Position numbers and translations under genes: made by a program | Shown here: in pieces, positions 1-6,607 of the stretch | Position numbering within the stretch: position 1 is the stretch's first letter | Layout: each line of letters opens with the position of its first letter | The notes under the pieces: model-generated | The model's input: only the letters and a program-made list of their open reading frames with translations | Databases searched by the model: none | What the model was told of the DNA's origin: nothing | Source: Campylobacterota bacterium | GTDB taxonomy: Bacteria; Campylobacterota; Campylobacteria; Campylobacterales; JAADDG01 | Assembly (NCBI GenBank): GCA_013154075.1 | Contig: JAADDG010000190.1 | Span: forward strand, 1 to 8,152 | Direction: 5' to 3' | Length of the DNA stretch: 8,152 nucleotides

Positions 1-173
1 GCGTTTTCTATCATATATCCGCTTCTTCTGGTATCTTTTCCCACTATCAAAAGATTGGATACGGCATTTTTCCTAAAATATATTCCCGCAGCCATCGCAA
101 GTCTCATCGCAAGATAAGCCGTAAGTTTTTCTCCGGCTTTTCCCCTCACACCGTCAGTCCCGAAAAGTCTCAT
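1..173 (-). CDS. glmM: Phosphoglucosamine mutase GlmM (N-terminal part, runs off the window)
   Basis: GlmM converts glucosamine-6-phosphate to glucosamine-1-phosphate in the cytoplasm, on the route to UDP-GlcNAc for peptidoglycan and lipopolysaccharide. Fifty-seven codons are visible. The protein opens with MRLFGTDGVRG, the hallmark GlmM start (FGTDGVRG), and later has VGKDTRRSG (residues 44-52), the conserved first-domain strand and loop of alpha-D-phosphohexomutases. The catalytic serine, near residue 100 in this family, lies beyond the edge. The ATG at 171-173 is preceded by a good ribosome site (AGAGGTGA, 178-185). The gene follows the PilZ-like gene after 30 nt in the same direction, so it is probably co-transcribed. 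The family call is firm; only the N-terminus can be judged. Confidence 0.93.
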   Translation of the reverse strand, partial: MRLFGTDGVRGKAGEKLTAYLAMRLAMAAGIYFRKNAVSNLLIVGKDTRRSGYMIEN

Positions 174-177
174 ACTG

Positions 178-185
178 TCACCTCT
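178..185 (-). promoter_or_regulatory. Ribosome binding site of glmM
   Basis: AGAGGTGA on the minus strand lies 4 nt before the glmM ATG and fixes the start of the MRLFGTDGVRG reading. It sits in the 30-nt gap after the upstream gene, which ends in two consecutive TAA codons (204-206 and 201-203). I see no hairpin or convincing promoter in this gap. Confidence 0.7.
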
Positions 186-203
186 AAAAGAATTTTTGAA
201 TTA

Positions 204-1076
204 TTATGCCACATAATAGGCTAACTCCTCCTTTAATTCCGTTTGAGCCTCTTTTTTTATCTTTTCTATAAGATCGTAAAATCTCTCTTCTATCTTCTTT
301 TCGGCATCCATCTCTCCGCTATAGTGAAAATAGCCTTCATAAAAATATCTCTCCTCTATCTTTAGTTTAAACGCAAGCTCTTCATCCTCCCAAAAAAGAG
401 GATGAATGTTTACCAAATCCCCTCTCTCAAGCTCACCGCTTTTTGTGATAAAAGAGATTCTATTTTTGGAAATTTCCACGATCCAAGCCTCATATCTCGA
501 AAACTCTTTAATACAATTTATATAGAGAGGATATTTCGGTTCCACTCTCAAATCATCCATCCTTTTATAAAAGGAGGTATCGAAATAGTATCTTAAGTTT
601 TTCAAAATCACCGTACCGTTTAGAAAATTTACGGTATCCACTTCCCCTCTTAAGTTTTGAGGAAAAATATCGCCTTTTAAAATAAAGGCTCTTTTTTGAA
701 TTTTCATAGCCATAAGCTGAATATTTAGAGTTTTCAAAACCACCATATCATCTTCAAATTCTAAAATTTCCGCTCTGCTTCTTATCGGAACGCCTCTATA
801 GAAATTCAAAATCTCTATCTCTCTATCATCTCTTCTGGCCATATCCAAAAGCTCGAAAAGAGAGAAAGTCTTATTGAATTTGACGACCTCTTTTAAAGAT
901 TCTCTCTTTTTAGTCTCATTTTTATTCAAAAAAGTATAGATCTTATCGGCAAATTCCAAAATCTCCTCTCTACTTCCCTCTCCCCCGAATTCCTTTATCT
1001 TTCTATCCAAAAAATCCAAAAAATCCTTTTTGGAATTCTCTTTTATCATAACGGCTTCCTCTAATCTGCTCTCCAT
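204..1076 (-). CDS. Hypothetical protein with degenerate PilZ-like C-terminal domain
   Basis: This is a soluble 290-residue protein with no signal peptide or membrane segment. Residues 1-85 are charged and probably helical. Residues 90-170 are strand-rich (from NFYRGVPIRSRAEIL), resembling the N-terminal barrel that precedes PilZ in YcgR-type proteins. Residues 177-250 resemble a PilZ barrel: RVEPK (177-181) stands where PilZ has RxxxR, and EISKNR (201-206) where it has [D/N]xSxxG. The second Arg and the Gly are therefore replaced, so cyclic-di-GMP binding is doubtful. Residues 257-283 form a charged helix. The ATG at 1074-1076 comes 1 nt after the kinase stop, with AAAGG 6 nt upstream. Its position directly behind a two-component pair and before glmM suggests joint expression. 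The PilZ assignment is inference from motif layout; an unrelated beta-barrel protein is possible. Confidence 0.5.
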   Translation of the reverse strand: MESRLEEAVMIKENSKKDFLDFLDRKIKEFGGEGSREEILEFADKIYTFLNKNETKKRESLKEVVKFNKTFSLFELLDMARRDDREIEILNFYRGVPIRSRAEILEFEDDMVVLKTLNIQLMAMKIQKRAFILKGDIFPQNLRGEVDTVNFLNGTVILKNLRYYFDTSFYKRMDDLRVEPKYPLYINCIKEFSRYEAWIVEISKNRISFITKSGELERGDLVNIHPLFWEDEELAFKLKIEERYFYEGYFHYSGEMDAEKKIEERFYDLIEKIKKEAQTELKEELAYYVA

Positions 1077-1077
1077 T

Positions 1078-1923
1078 TCAAACCTTTAATTTTGAAAGTT
1101 CCAAAACTATTTTGGTCCCCACACCTTTTTTGGAATCGATATGCAAAGAGATAAAATTCTCGTCACAATAGGATTTAATTATGCTAAGACCTATTCCATA
1201 ACCCTCTTTTTTGCTATCACTTTGATAATATCGGTCAAAAATTCTAAATATTTCCTCTTCATCCATTCCTATACCGCTATCTTCCACTATCAGTTTACAA
1301 TTTTGCAACACAACCTTTACAAAACCGCCCTTTTTGTTATATTTAACGGCATTAGAGAGCAGATTGTCTATAACTTTCGTAAATCCTCTTTTATCGGCAA
1401 AAATATGGCAAGAGCTTAAATCCTTCTTAAATTCAATATCTTTAGCTACATCCAAAAAGTGCTCCAAACTCTCCTCTATTACCACTTTGGCATCGAAAGT
1501 CTCTTTATAAGAAGAGTCTATCTCCTTTTTTATCAGATAATCCACATCCTGATATAGCAGATAGAGTTTCTTGGAAGCCTCTTCGATTCTTTGAAGTCTT
1601 TTTAGATTTTTGGGATCCCTCTCTTTTCTCTTAAGCATCGAAACGTTAGCTTTGATCGTATTTATCGGAATGTTCAGTTCATGAAGAGTATCTTTCAAAA
1701 GTCTATCTAAAGCTTTGGAGGTATCGAACATCGGTTTTAGAGCAAATTCCGCTATAAAATAGCCCCCGGCTATGGAAAAGGAAAGAATGAAGAGAGCAAG
1801 AATGAATATATTTTCAAATATACCGCTTTTGGACAGATAATAGAATAAAAAAAGCGAAATAGAGATCCATACCGCAAAAAAGAGAATGACTTTGTATAAA
1901 GCGGCTTTTTCCCTATTTTTCAA
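1078..1923 (-). CDS. Sensor histidine kinase with two membrane helices and almost no periplasmic domain
   Basis: This is an inner-membrane kinase expected to autophosphorylate and pass phosphate to the response regulator encoded just upstream. The 281 residues contain membrane helices at about 10-30 and 37-60, joined by only six or so residues, so there is no extracellular sensor and no clear HAMP. The dimerization helix carries His81 in LHELNIPINTI. The ATPase domain shows the N-box DNLLSNAVKYN (186-196), the G1 box DSGIGM (215-220), an F-box (IFRIFDRYYQ) and the G2 box GYGIGLS (241-247). The start is TTG (1921-1923), the only usual start codon after an in-frame stop and before residue 65; it overlaps the regulator gene by 11 nt, indicating translational coupling. 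The layout matches small intramembrane-sensing kinases that often monitor the envelope. The H+4 position is Ile rather than Thr/Asn. The stimulus is unknown. Confidence 0.9.
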   Translation of the reverse strand: MKNREKAALYKVILFFAVWISISLFLFYYLSKSGIFENIFILALFILSFSIAGGYFIAEFALKPMFDTSKALDRLLKDTLHELNIPINTIKANVSMLKRKERDPKNLKRLQRIEEASKKLYLLYQDVDYLIKKEIDSSYKETFDAKVVIEESLEHFLDVAKDIEFKKDLSSCHIFADKRGFTKVIDNLLSNAVKYNKKGGFVKVVLQNCKLIVEDSGIGMDEEEIFRIFDRYYQSDSKKEGYGIGLSIIKSYCDENFISLHIDSKKGVGTKIVLELSKLKV

Positions 1924-2572
1924 ATTTATATCCGATGCCTCGAACGTTTTTTATAGTATCTTTTGAAAAAATCTTTTTAAGATTATTGATATAAACTCTT
2001 ATAGCCCCGAAACTCGGCTCCTCTCCGCCGCTCCAAAGAGTCTCCAAAATCATCTCTTTTGTTACGACTTTTCCTCTGTTTTTAATCAGAAGAATAAGAA
2101 GTTGAATATCTTTTAGATGTAAATCGATAGGTTCTCCGTTTTTGTAAAGCTGCTTTCTTTTTATATCGAGAGTGAACTCATCATCTATCTTTAAAAGATT
2201 CTCTTTTTCACTCTTTCTCAAGATAGCGTTCACTCTAATCAAAAGCTCTTCGAGCTCGAAAGGCTTTCTTATATAGTCGTCCGCACCCGCCAAAAAACCT
2301 TTGGAGAGATCCTTTAGGGAGGTTAGAGAGGTGATGAAAATAGCCGGGGTTTCGTTCCCGGAATCTCTAAGAAGTTTCAAAAAATCGAAACCGTTTAAAT
2401 GGGGAACTTTCACATCCAAAAGCATCAAATCGAAATTCTCTTTATAAATAAGACTCAAAGCGCTCTTGCCGTCCCCCACGCTCTCTACTTCAAACCCCTC
2501 CTCTTCCAAAAAGTCGCATAAAGTATCGCAAAAAAGCTCATCGTCTTCCAAAAGAAGAATCTTATGAGACAC
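1913..2572 (-). CDS. OmpR/PhoB-family response regulator
   Basis: This is a DNA-binding transcription regulator, the presumed partner of the kinase that overlaps its 3' end. The receiver domain (about 3-118) has the acidic pocket E9-D10-D11, phospho-acceptor Asp53 in LLLDVKVP, Thr81 and Lys103-Pro104, with the switch aromatic Tyr100 in ADDYIRKPF. The helix 4-5 face residues typical of OmpR-type dimers are present. A winged-helix effector domain fills about 125-219 and ends in VRGIGYKFEK, the usual recognition-wing ending. At 219 residues it is of normal length. The start is GTG (2570-2572), overlapping the end of pyrC by 11 nt, with GGAG 8 nt upstream (2581-2584). Target genes cannot be told from the sequence. 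It resembles many Campylobacterota two-component regulators, and I do not assign a named one. Confidence 0.93.
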   Translation of the reverse strand: MSHKILLLEDDELFCDTLCDFLEEEGFEVESVGDGKSALSLIYKENFDLMLLDVKVPHLNGFDFLKLLRDSGNETPAIFITSLTSLKDLSKGFLAGADDYIRKPFELEELLIRVNAILRKSEKENLLKIDDEFTLDIKRKQLYKNGEPIDLHLKDIQLLILLIKNRGKVVTKEMILETLWSGGEEPSFGAIRVYINNLKKIFSKDTIKNVRGIGYKFEK

Positions 2573-3569
2573 TCTCTATACTCCAGCCGATTTTTTCACC
2601 CGCAAACATAGGCACTACGTTTTTAAAACTATTTGGAACTTCATACTCCTCTTTGACTAAAACCACCTCTTTTTTAGGAGGATTTAGAGAGTAGATCTCT
2701 TTTGCGTTATCGCTTACGAATTTTTGCAGATTTTCCAAAACTCCCGCTTTCTCAAAAAGATCGCACAACGCCTGCAAAGCTATCGGAGCGGTAAATACGC
2801 CGGCCGCACATCCGAAAGACTCTTTCTTATCCACAGGATGAGGAGCGCTGTCGCTTCCGAACATCACTTTAGGATGGGCGCTAAAAGCGACTTTTCTCAA
2901 AGCCATCCTATCTTCTGGCCTTTTTGCTATAGGTTTGCAAAAAAGGTGAGGTCTCAAAAGTCCTCCCGCCACATCATCCAACGTAATATAGAGATGGTGA
3001 AGAGTGATAGTAGCGTAGAGATTTTCATATTTATCGAGTAATGAGACGCTCTCTTTTGTGGTGATATGCTCCATAACGATTTTTAATTTCGGAAAATTTT
3101 TGGCAAGATCCTCATAAACGCTCAAAAACTCCCTCTCTCTATCCATCACGAACCCCTCGCTTTCGCCATGCACGCAAAGAGGGATCTCAAGCTCGCTCAT
3201 CGCCTCCAAAACAGATCCCAAAGAGCGACTATCCACACTCAAAACACCGTCTTCACTGTTGGTGGTGATACCCGCAGGATAGAGTTTGATAGCGGTTATG
3301 TACTTTTTGGCCTCTTTCAAAAAATCGTAATCGTAATCGTTTTTGAAAAATAGCGTCATATAAGGCTCGAATCTCTCCTTGCCGACAGCTTCCAAAATCC
3401 TCTCTTTATAACTCCTCACATCCTCTACGGAGGTTACGGGAGGCACCAAATTTGGCATAATCAAAGCGCCGCTAAAACTTTTAGCACTAAGAGGGGCCAC
3501 CACCTTTAGCATCTCTTTGTCTCTTAAATGCAGATGCATATCCAAAGGATCTTTTAAAACGACTCTCAA
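2562..3569 (-). CDS. pyrC: Dihydroorotase, class II (PyrC)
   Basis: PyrC catalyses the reversible cyclization of N-carbamoyl-aspartate to dihydroorotate, the third step of pyrimidine synthesis, in the cytoplasm. All binuclear zinc ligands are visible: His12 and His14 (DMHLHLRD), the carboxylated Lys95 (AIKLYPAGITTNS), His134 (CVHGE), His168 (MEHITTK) and Asp240 (FGSDSAPHP). The length of 335 residues is normal for the E. coli-type enzyme, and the sequence is strongly like the Campylobacter protein as I recall it. The start is TTG (3567-3569) within a TTGA overlap with the stop of the mutase gene, supported by AAGGA 6 nt upstream (3576-3580). A Met at residue 11 would be too late, as it directly precedes the metal-binding HLH. 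The gene overlaps the response regulator by 11 nt. Confidence 0.97.
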   Translation of the reverse strand: MRVVLKDPLDMHLHLRDKEMLKVVAPLSAKSFSGALIMPNLVPPVTSVEDVRSYKERILEAVGKERFEPYMTLFFKNDYDYDFLKEAKKYITAIKLYPAGITTNSEDGVLSVDSRSLGSVLEAMSELEIPLCVHGESEGFVMDREREFLSVYEDLAKNFPKLKIVMEHITTKESVSLLDKYENLYATITLHHLYITLDDVAGGLLRPHLFCKPIAKRPEDRMALRKVAFSAHPKVMFGSDSAPHPVDKKESFGCAAGVFTAPIALQALCDLFEKAGVLENLQKFVSDNAKEIYSLNPPKKEVVLVKEEYEVPNSFKNVVPMFAGEKIGWSIESVS

Positions 3570-4936
3570 ATCTTTTCCTTTGCCATTTTTATAAGCTCGT
3601 TTAGCTTCTCTTCATAAAGTTTCGCTTTCTCTTTATCTTTTGATTCGAACCTCGTAACCAAAATAGGCGTGGTATTGGAAGCTCTAACAAGCCCCCATCC
3701 CTCATCAAAAACCACTCTTATTCCGTCTATCTCTATAATATCTTTGATTTTCGGGAAATCTTTGGGAGGATTTTTCAAAAGCTCTTTTAAAACCTCTATG
3801 ATTTTAAATTTGCTCTCTTCAGTAGCTTTTACCTTAATCTCTTCGGTGGAGTAGATTTTTGGAATCTTTTTCATCTCCTCTTCGAGATCTATCCCTTTGC
3901 TATAAAGCTCCAAAACCCTAAAAGTGGCGTAAATCGCATCGTCATACCCGAAATAGCGATCGTTAAAAAAGATATGGCCGCTAACTTCCGCCGCCAAATC
4001 GGCATCAAGCTCTTTTAACTTCACCTTCAGATTGCTATGTCCCGTTTTATACATATAGGCTTTGCCTATCTTGTTGATCTCGTCATACATCGTTTGAGAG
4101 CATTTCACCTCTCCGACAACTACCGGATTTTCCATCCCCTTAGCAAACAGCAAAGCAAGCTCGTCGCCCTTAATATTGTAATTTTTGGTCAAAACGGCTA
4201 TTCTATCGGCATCTCCGTCATACGCAAACCCCACATCGGCCCACTCTTTTATAAGCTTTTTTATATCTTTCAAATTCTCTTCAATAGTTGGATCGGGATG
4301 GTGATTTGGAAAATTGCCGTCAGGCTCGCAGTATAGAGTTTTGGCGTTTAACTCAAGTTTTTTTATAATATCCTCCAAAACGACTCCCGCAGCTCCGTTT
4401 CCGCAATCAAAAGCTATTTTCCTATCAAGCCCTCTTAAAAACTCAAACTCGTTTACCATAAAATCCACATATTTGCTCTTTGCGTCTATTTTCAAAAAGG
4501 AGCAGTCATCCTCTATCTCTATAGAGGAATTTGCCAAAATCTCGTCTCTCAAAGAGTAGATGTCATCTTTGAAAAAGGGCTTTTTATCGATAGTGATTTT
4601 AAATCCGTTGTACTCTTTTGGATTGTGAGAGCCGGTTATCATAACGGAAGCCGAAGGAGTGATACCGTCGAAATCTATAAAGTTTGAGAAGTAGTTTACG
4701 GGAGTCGGGACAAGTCCCATATTCAAAACTTTAACTCCCGCTTTGTTAAAACCGCTGCAAAGATACTTAAAGAGCTGTGGAGAGTGAAGTCTCGCATCGT
4801 AACCGACAGCGACGAAATCCCCTACCTTTTTTACTCTTTTGCCAAGAAAGTATCCTATAAGCTTGACGCTTCTTTCATTTAGCTCCTCGCCTACTATTCC
4901 CCTTATATCATACTCTCTAAAAATAGATCCCTTCAT
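3566..4936 (-). CDS. manB: Phosphomannomutase/phosphoglucomutase
   Basis: This alpha-D-phosphohexomutase interconverts the 6- and 1-phosphates of mannose and/or glucose to feed sugar-nucleotide synthesis for polysaccharide, lipopolysaccharide or glycogen. The 456 residues match the AlgC/ManB type (about 460). The four domains show the phosphoserine loop TGSHNP (Ser103), the magnesium loop DGDADR (240-245), the sugar-binding EVSGH (317-321) and the phosphate-binding RASNTTP (418-424). The opening FREYDIRGIVGEEL is typical of the bifunctional PMM/PGM group rather than GlmM (FGTDGVRG). The ATG at 4934-4936 is 2 nt after the glnB stop, with GAAGAGG about 10 nt upstream. It overlaps pyrC by 4 nt. 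The sugar preference cannot be decided from the sequence; algC would be an equally fair symbol. Confidence 0.93.
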   Translation of the reverse strand: MKGSIFREYDIRGIVGEELNERSVKLIGYFLGKRVKKVGDFVAVGYDARLHSPQLFKYLCSGFNKAGVKVLNMGLVPTPVNYFSNFIDFDGITPSASVMITGSHNPKEYNGFKITIDKKPFFKDDIYSLRDEILANSSIEIEDDCSFLKIDAKSKYVDFMVNEFEFLRGLDRKIAFDCGNGAAGVVLEDIIKKLELNAKTLYCEPDGNFPNHHPDPTIEENLKDIKKLIKEWADVGFAYDGDADRIAVLTKNYNIKGDELALLFAKGMENPVVVGEVKCSQTMYDEINKIGKAYMYKTGHSNLKVKLKELDADLAAEVSGHIFFNDRYFGYDDAIYATFRVLELYSKGIDLEEEMKKIPKIYSTEEIKVKATEESKFKIIEVLKELLKNPPKDFPKIKDIIEIDGIRVVFDEGWGLVRASNTTPILVTRFESKDKEKAKLYEEKLNELIKMAKEKI

Positions 4937-4938
4937 TA

Positions 4939-5277
4939 CTAAAGAGCCTCTTCGTCCTCTTCTCCGGTCCTTATTCTAATAACTTTCTCTATATCGCTTA
5001 CGAAAATCTTACCGTCTCCTATTTTACCGGTTCTTGCCGCTTTTACGATAGCCTCTATCACCTCTTGGGCATTTTCATCTTTTACGATAGTCTCTATCTT
5101 GATTTTCGGAAGAAAATCGACAACATACTCGGCCCCTCTATAAAGCTCCGTATGTCCTTGCTGTCTTCCGTAACCTTTCACCTCCATAATGGTCATACCG
5201 TTTATACCCATCTCGCTAAGAGCGTCTTTTACGTCTTCCAACTTAAAAGGTTTTATGATCGCTTCTATCTTTTTCAT
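4939..5277 (-). CDS. glnB: Nitrogen regulatory protein PII
   Basis: PII is a small trimeric cytoplasmic sensor of 2-oxoglutarate and ATP/ADP that controls nitrogen assimilation enzymes, transporters or regulators. The 112 residues match the family length. The T-loop reads HTELYRGAEYVVDFLPK with the uridylylation tyrosine at Tyr51 and Lys58 after it, and the B-loop is TGKIGDGK (83-90), followed by the C-terminal RIRTGEED. It is closer to GlnB/GlnK of proteobacteria than to divergent PII-like proteins. The ATG overlaps the cyclophilin stop as ATGA and has a near-perfect ribosome site. No amtB, glnA or glnD lies in the window, so GlnB or GlnK roles cannot be separated. As I recall, Helicobacter and Campylobacter lack PII, which favours a free-living relative. 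Confidence 0.97.
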   Translation of the reverse strand: MKKIEAIIKPFKLEDVKDALSEMGINGMTIMEVKGYGRQQGHTELYRGAEYVVDFLPKIKIETIVKDENAQEVIEAIVKAARTGKIGDGKIFVSDIEKVIRIRTGEEDEEAL

Positions 5278-5852
5278 TTAGCCTCCTTTTTAGATTTGTT
5301 GTTTTTCTCTTCATTATCATCTACGATATAAGCTTTTTTGATTACCACTTTCTCTATCGGCCTGTCATACTGTCCGGTTTTTACGTTATTTATTTTCAAA
5401 ACCACATCATACCCTTTCACCACTCTTCCAAAGATGGTATATCCGCCGTTTAACCAAGGGGCCGGAGCTACCGTAATGAAAAACTGGCTTCCGTTGGTAT
5501 TTGGGCCTCTGTTTGCCATAGCCAAAAGTCCGGGTTTATCGAAAACTACGTTCGGTTTAAACTCATCCTTGAAAGGTTTGCCCCAGATAGACTCTCCTCC
5601 TCTTCCGGTTCCCGTAGGATCTCCTCCTTGAATCATGAAATTTTTTATCACTCTGTGAAAAATAGTGCCGTTATAGTATCCTCTTCTAACCAAAGAGGTA
5701 AAATTCTCGCAAGCTTTAGGAGCTACGTCCCAAAAAAGCTCAAGCTCTATCTTTCCTTTGTTGGTATCCAAAACTACATGAGAAGGTTTGCTATCAACCG
5801 CATATAGCAAGGATCCCAAAAGAAATATCGCTAAAAACAGAAATCTCTTCAT
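5274..5852 (-). CDS. ppiA: Periplasmic cyclophilin-type peptidyl-prolyl cis-trans isomerase
   Basis: This enzyme speeds cis-trans isomerization of proline bonds, assisting folding of exported proteins. An N-terminal signal peptide (Lys-Arg, hydrophobic 4-17, likely cut after Ala18 in LLYA) places it in the periplasm; there is no lipobox cysteine. The single cyclophilin domain (about 25-177) keeps the active-site residues: Arg67 in IFHRVI, Phe72, Met73 and Gln75 in NFMIQGGD, the ANRGPNTNGSQFF loop (113-125), and Trp133-Leu134. The His of human cyclophilin A (His126) is Tyr138 here. The last 15 residues are a Lys/Glu/Asn-rich tail that also encodes the glnB ribosome site. At 192 residues it is like E. 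coli PpiA, though the symbol rests on location and family only. The ATG at 5850-5852 is preceded by AAAGGGAG. It starts 38 nt after ubiE. Confidence 0.95.
   Translation of the reverse strand: MKRFLFLAIFLLGSLLYAVDSKPSHVVLDTNKGKIELELFWDVAPKACENFTSLVRRGYYNGTIFHRVIKNFMIQGGDPTGTGRGGESIWGKPFKDEFKPNVVFDKPGLLAMANRGPNTNGSQFFITVAPAPWLNGGYTIFGRVVKGYDVVLKINNVKTGQYDRPIEKVVIKKAYIVDDNEEKNNKSKKEAK
5282..5288 (-). promoter_or_regulatory. Strong ribosome binding site of glnB inside the cyclophilin gene
   Basis: AAGGAGG on the minus strand lies 4 nt before the glnB ATG. It is read as part of the Lys-Lys-Glu-Ala-Lys tail codons of the upstream cyclophilin, whose TGA overlaps the ATG. This is the best Shine-Dalgarno sequence seen in the window and suggests high, coupled PII translation. 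Confidence 0.8.
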
Positions 5853-5878
5853 CTTCTCCCTTTCGTTGAAGTTAGGCT

Positions 5879-5907
5879 ATTTTAACAAAATTAAATCTTT
5901 CTCGCAA
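5879..5907 (-). promoter_or_regulatory. Candidate sigma-70 promoter before the cyclophilin gene
   Basis: In the 38-nt gap after ubiE the minus strand reads TGTTAAAAT (5879-5887), an extended -10 element (TGn plus TAAAAT). A partial -35 hexamer TTGCGA lies at 5902-5907, inside the end of ubiE, with a 17-nt spacer. Transcription would begin about 20 nt before the cyclophilin ATG. Such matches are easy to find by chance in AT-rich DNA, so this is only a candidate internal promoter for the cyclophilin-glnB-downstream group. Confidence 0.35.
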
Positions 5908-6601
5908 TAAACATCGTAGAGATATCCATCGAGTAGCCTTTTGCCTCCAACACCTCAAAACCGCTTTTTTGAAGCTCGTCTATTAGCATCTCTTTTGTTA
6001 GAAAATTTTCGATGGAGTTTGGAAGATAGCTGTAAGCTTCATAGTTTTTGGAAAGAAGTCCTCCTATCAGCGGCAGAACCTTTTTCATATAAAAATCTCT
6101 GATTTTAGAGATAAAAGTCTCCTCTTTTAGTTTCGTAAACTCCAAAATCACAAGCATTCCGCCCTCTTTCAAAACTCTCGCAAACTCCTCCAAAGCTTCC
6201 ACTCTATCCACAACGTTTCTAAGACCGTAAGAGATGCTCACTATATCCACGCTCTCATCTTCCAAAGGCAGATCTTTAGCCTCTCCTTTTACGAATTTCG
6301 CGTTTATACCTTTCGATTTCGCAACTTCAAGCATCCCCTCGGAGGGATCTATTCCTATGATCTTTTTGATTTTTATTCCGTTTTTTTCGGCTCTTTTATC
6401 CCAATAGATACACATATCGCCCGTTCCGCAAGCGACATCGGCGATCAAATCGAGATCTTTTTTGCCATAATATTTGAAAGTTTTATCGCAAGCTTTTTTT
6501 CTCCAGCTCTTATCCACTCCGAAACTCAAAACCCTATTTGCCAGATCATAAGTCTTTGCGATCTCATCGAACATATTTACGATTTTTTTCTGCTTATCCA
6601 A
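5891..6601 (-). CDS. ubiE: Demethylmenaquinone/ubiquinone C-methyltransferase UbiE (MenG)
   Basis: This S-adenosylmethionine-dependent methyltransferase performs the ring C-methylation that ends menaquinone synthesis (and a step of ubiquinone synthesis where that is made). In Campylobacterota the product is menaquinone. The 236 residues show SAM motif I DVACGTGD (55-62), the acidic loop GIDPSEGML (83-91), SISYGLRNV (122-130) and the family signature RVLKEGGMLVILEF (142-155), then YSYLPNSIENF (191-201), all characteristic of UbiE. The start is TTG (6599-6601), supported by AGAGAGGA 6 nt upstream and by the match of the following residues (KQKKIVNMFDEIAKTYD) to the usual N-terminus. Starting at Met10 would cut into this region. 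It follows the AMIN gene after 48 nt. Confidence 0.95.
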   Translation of the reverse strand: MDKQKKIVNMFDEIAKTYDLANRVLSFGVDKSWRKKACDKTFKYYGKKDLDLIADVACGTGDMCIYWDKRAEKNGIKIKKIIGIDPSEGMLEVAKSKGINAKFVKGEAKDLPLEDESVDIVSISYGLRNVVDRVEALEEFARVLKEGGMLVILEFTKLKEETFISKIRDFYMKKVLPLIGGLLSKNYEAYSYLPNSIENFLTKEMLIDELQKSGFEVLEAKGYSMDISTMFIARKI

Positions 6602-6607
6602 ACCTTT

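Noticed and set aside
1141..1419. Plus-strand open frame of 92 codons with hydrophobic stretches
   Set aside because: It is antisense to the kinase ATPase domain. The hydrophobic look comes from reading purine-rich coding DNA on the opposite strand.
2724..3353. Plus-strand open frames antisense to pyrC
   Set aside because: They are shadow frames of a well-conserved dihydroorotase, without a convincing ribosome site or motif.
3536..3539. Alternative pyrC start at the ATG directly before the HLH metal motif
   Set aside because: It would leave the metal-binding histidines almost at the terminus. The TTG ten codons earlier has a well-placed AAGGA and gives the usual N-terminus.
4037..4559. Two overlapping plus-strand open frames (99 and 81 codons)
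   Set aside because: Both are antisense to the phosphomannomutase gene, including its magnesium loop region, and neither resembles a protein family.
5338..5631. Plus-strand open frame of 97 codons
   Set aside because: It lies wholly antisense to the cyclophilin gene, whose active-site residues are intact, and its translation has no recognisable motif.
5274..5852. Lipoprotein export of the cyclophilin
   Set aside because: The signal peptide ends in LLYAVDS, with no cysteine at the cleavage site, so a soluble periplasmic protein is more likely.
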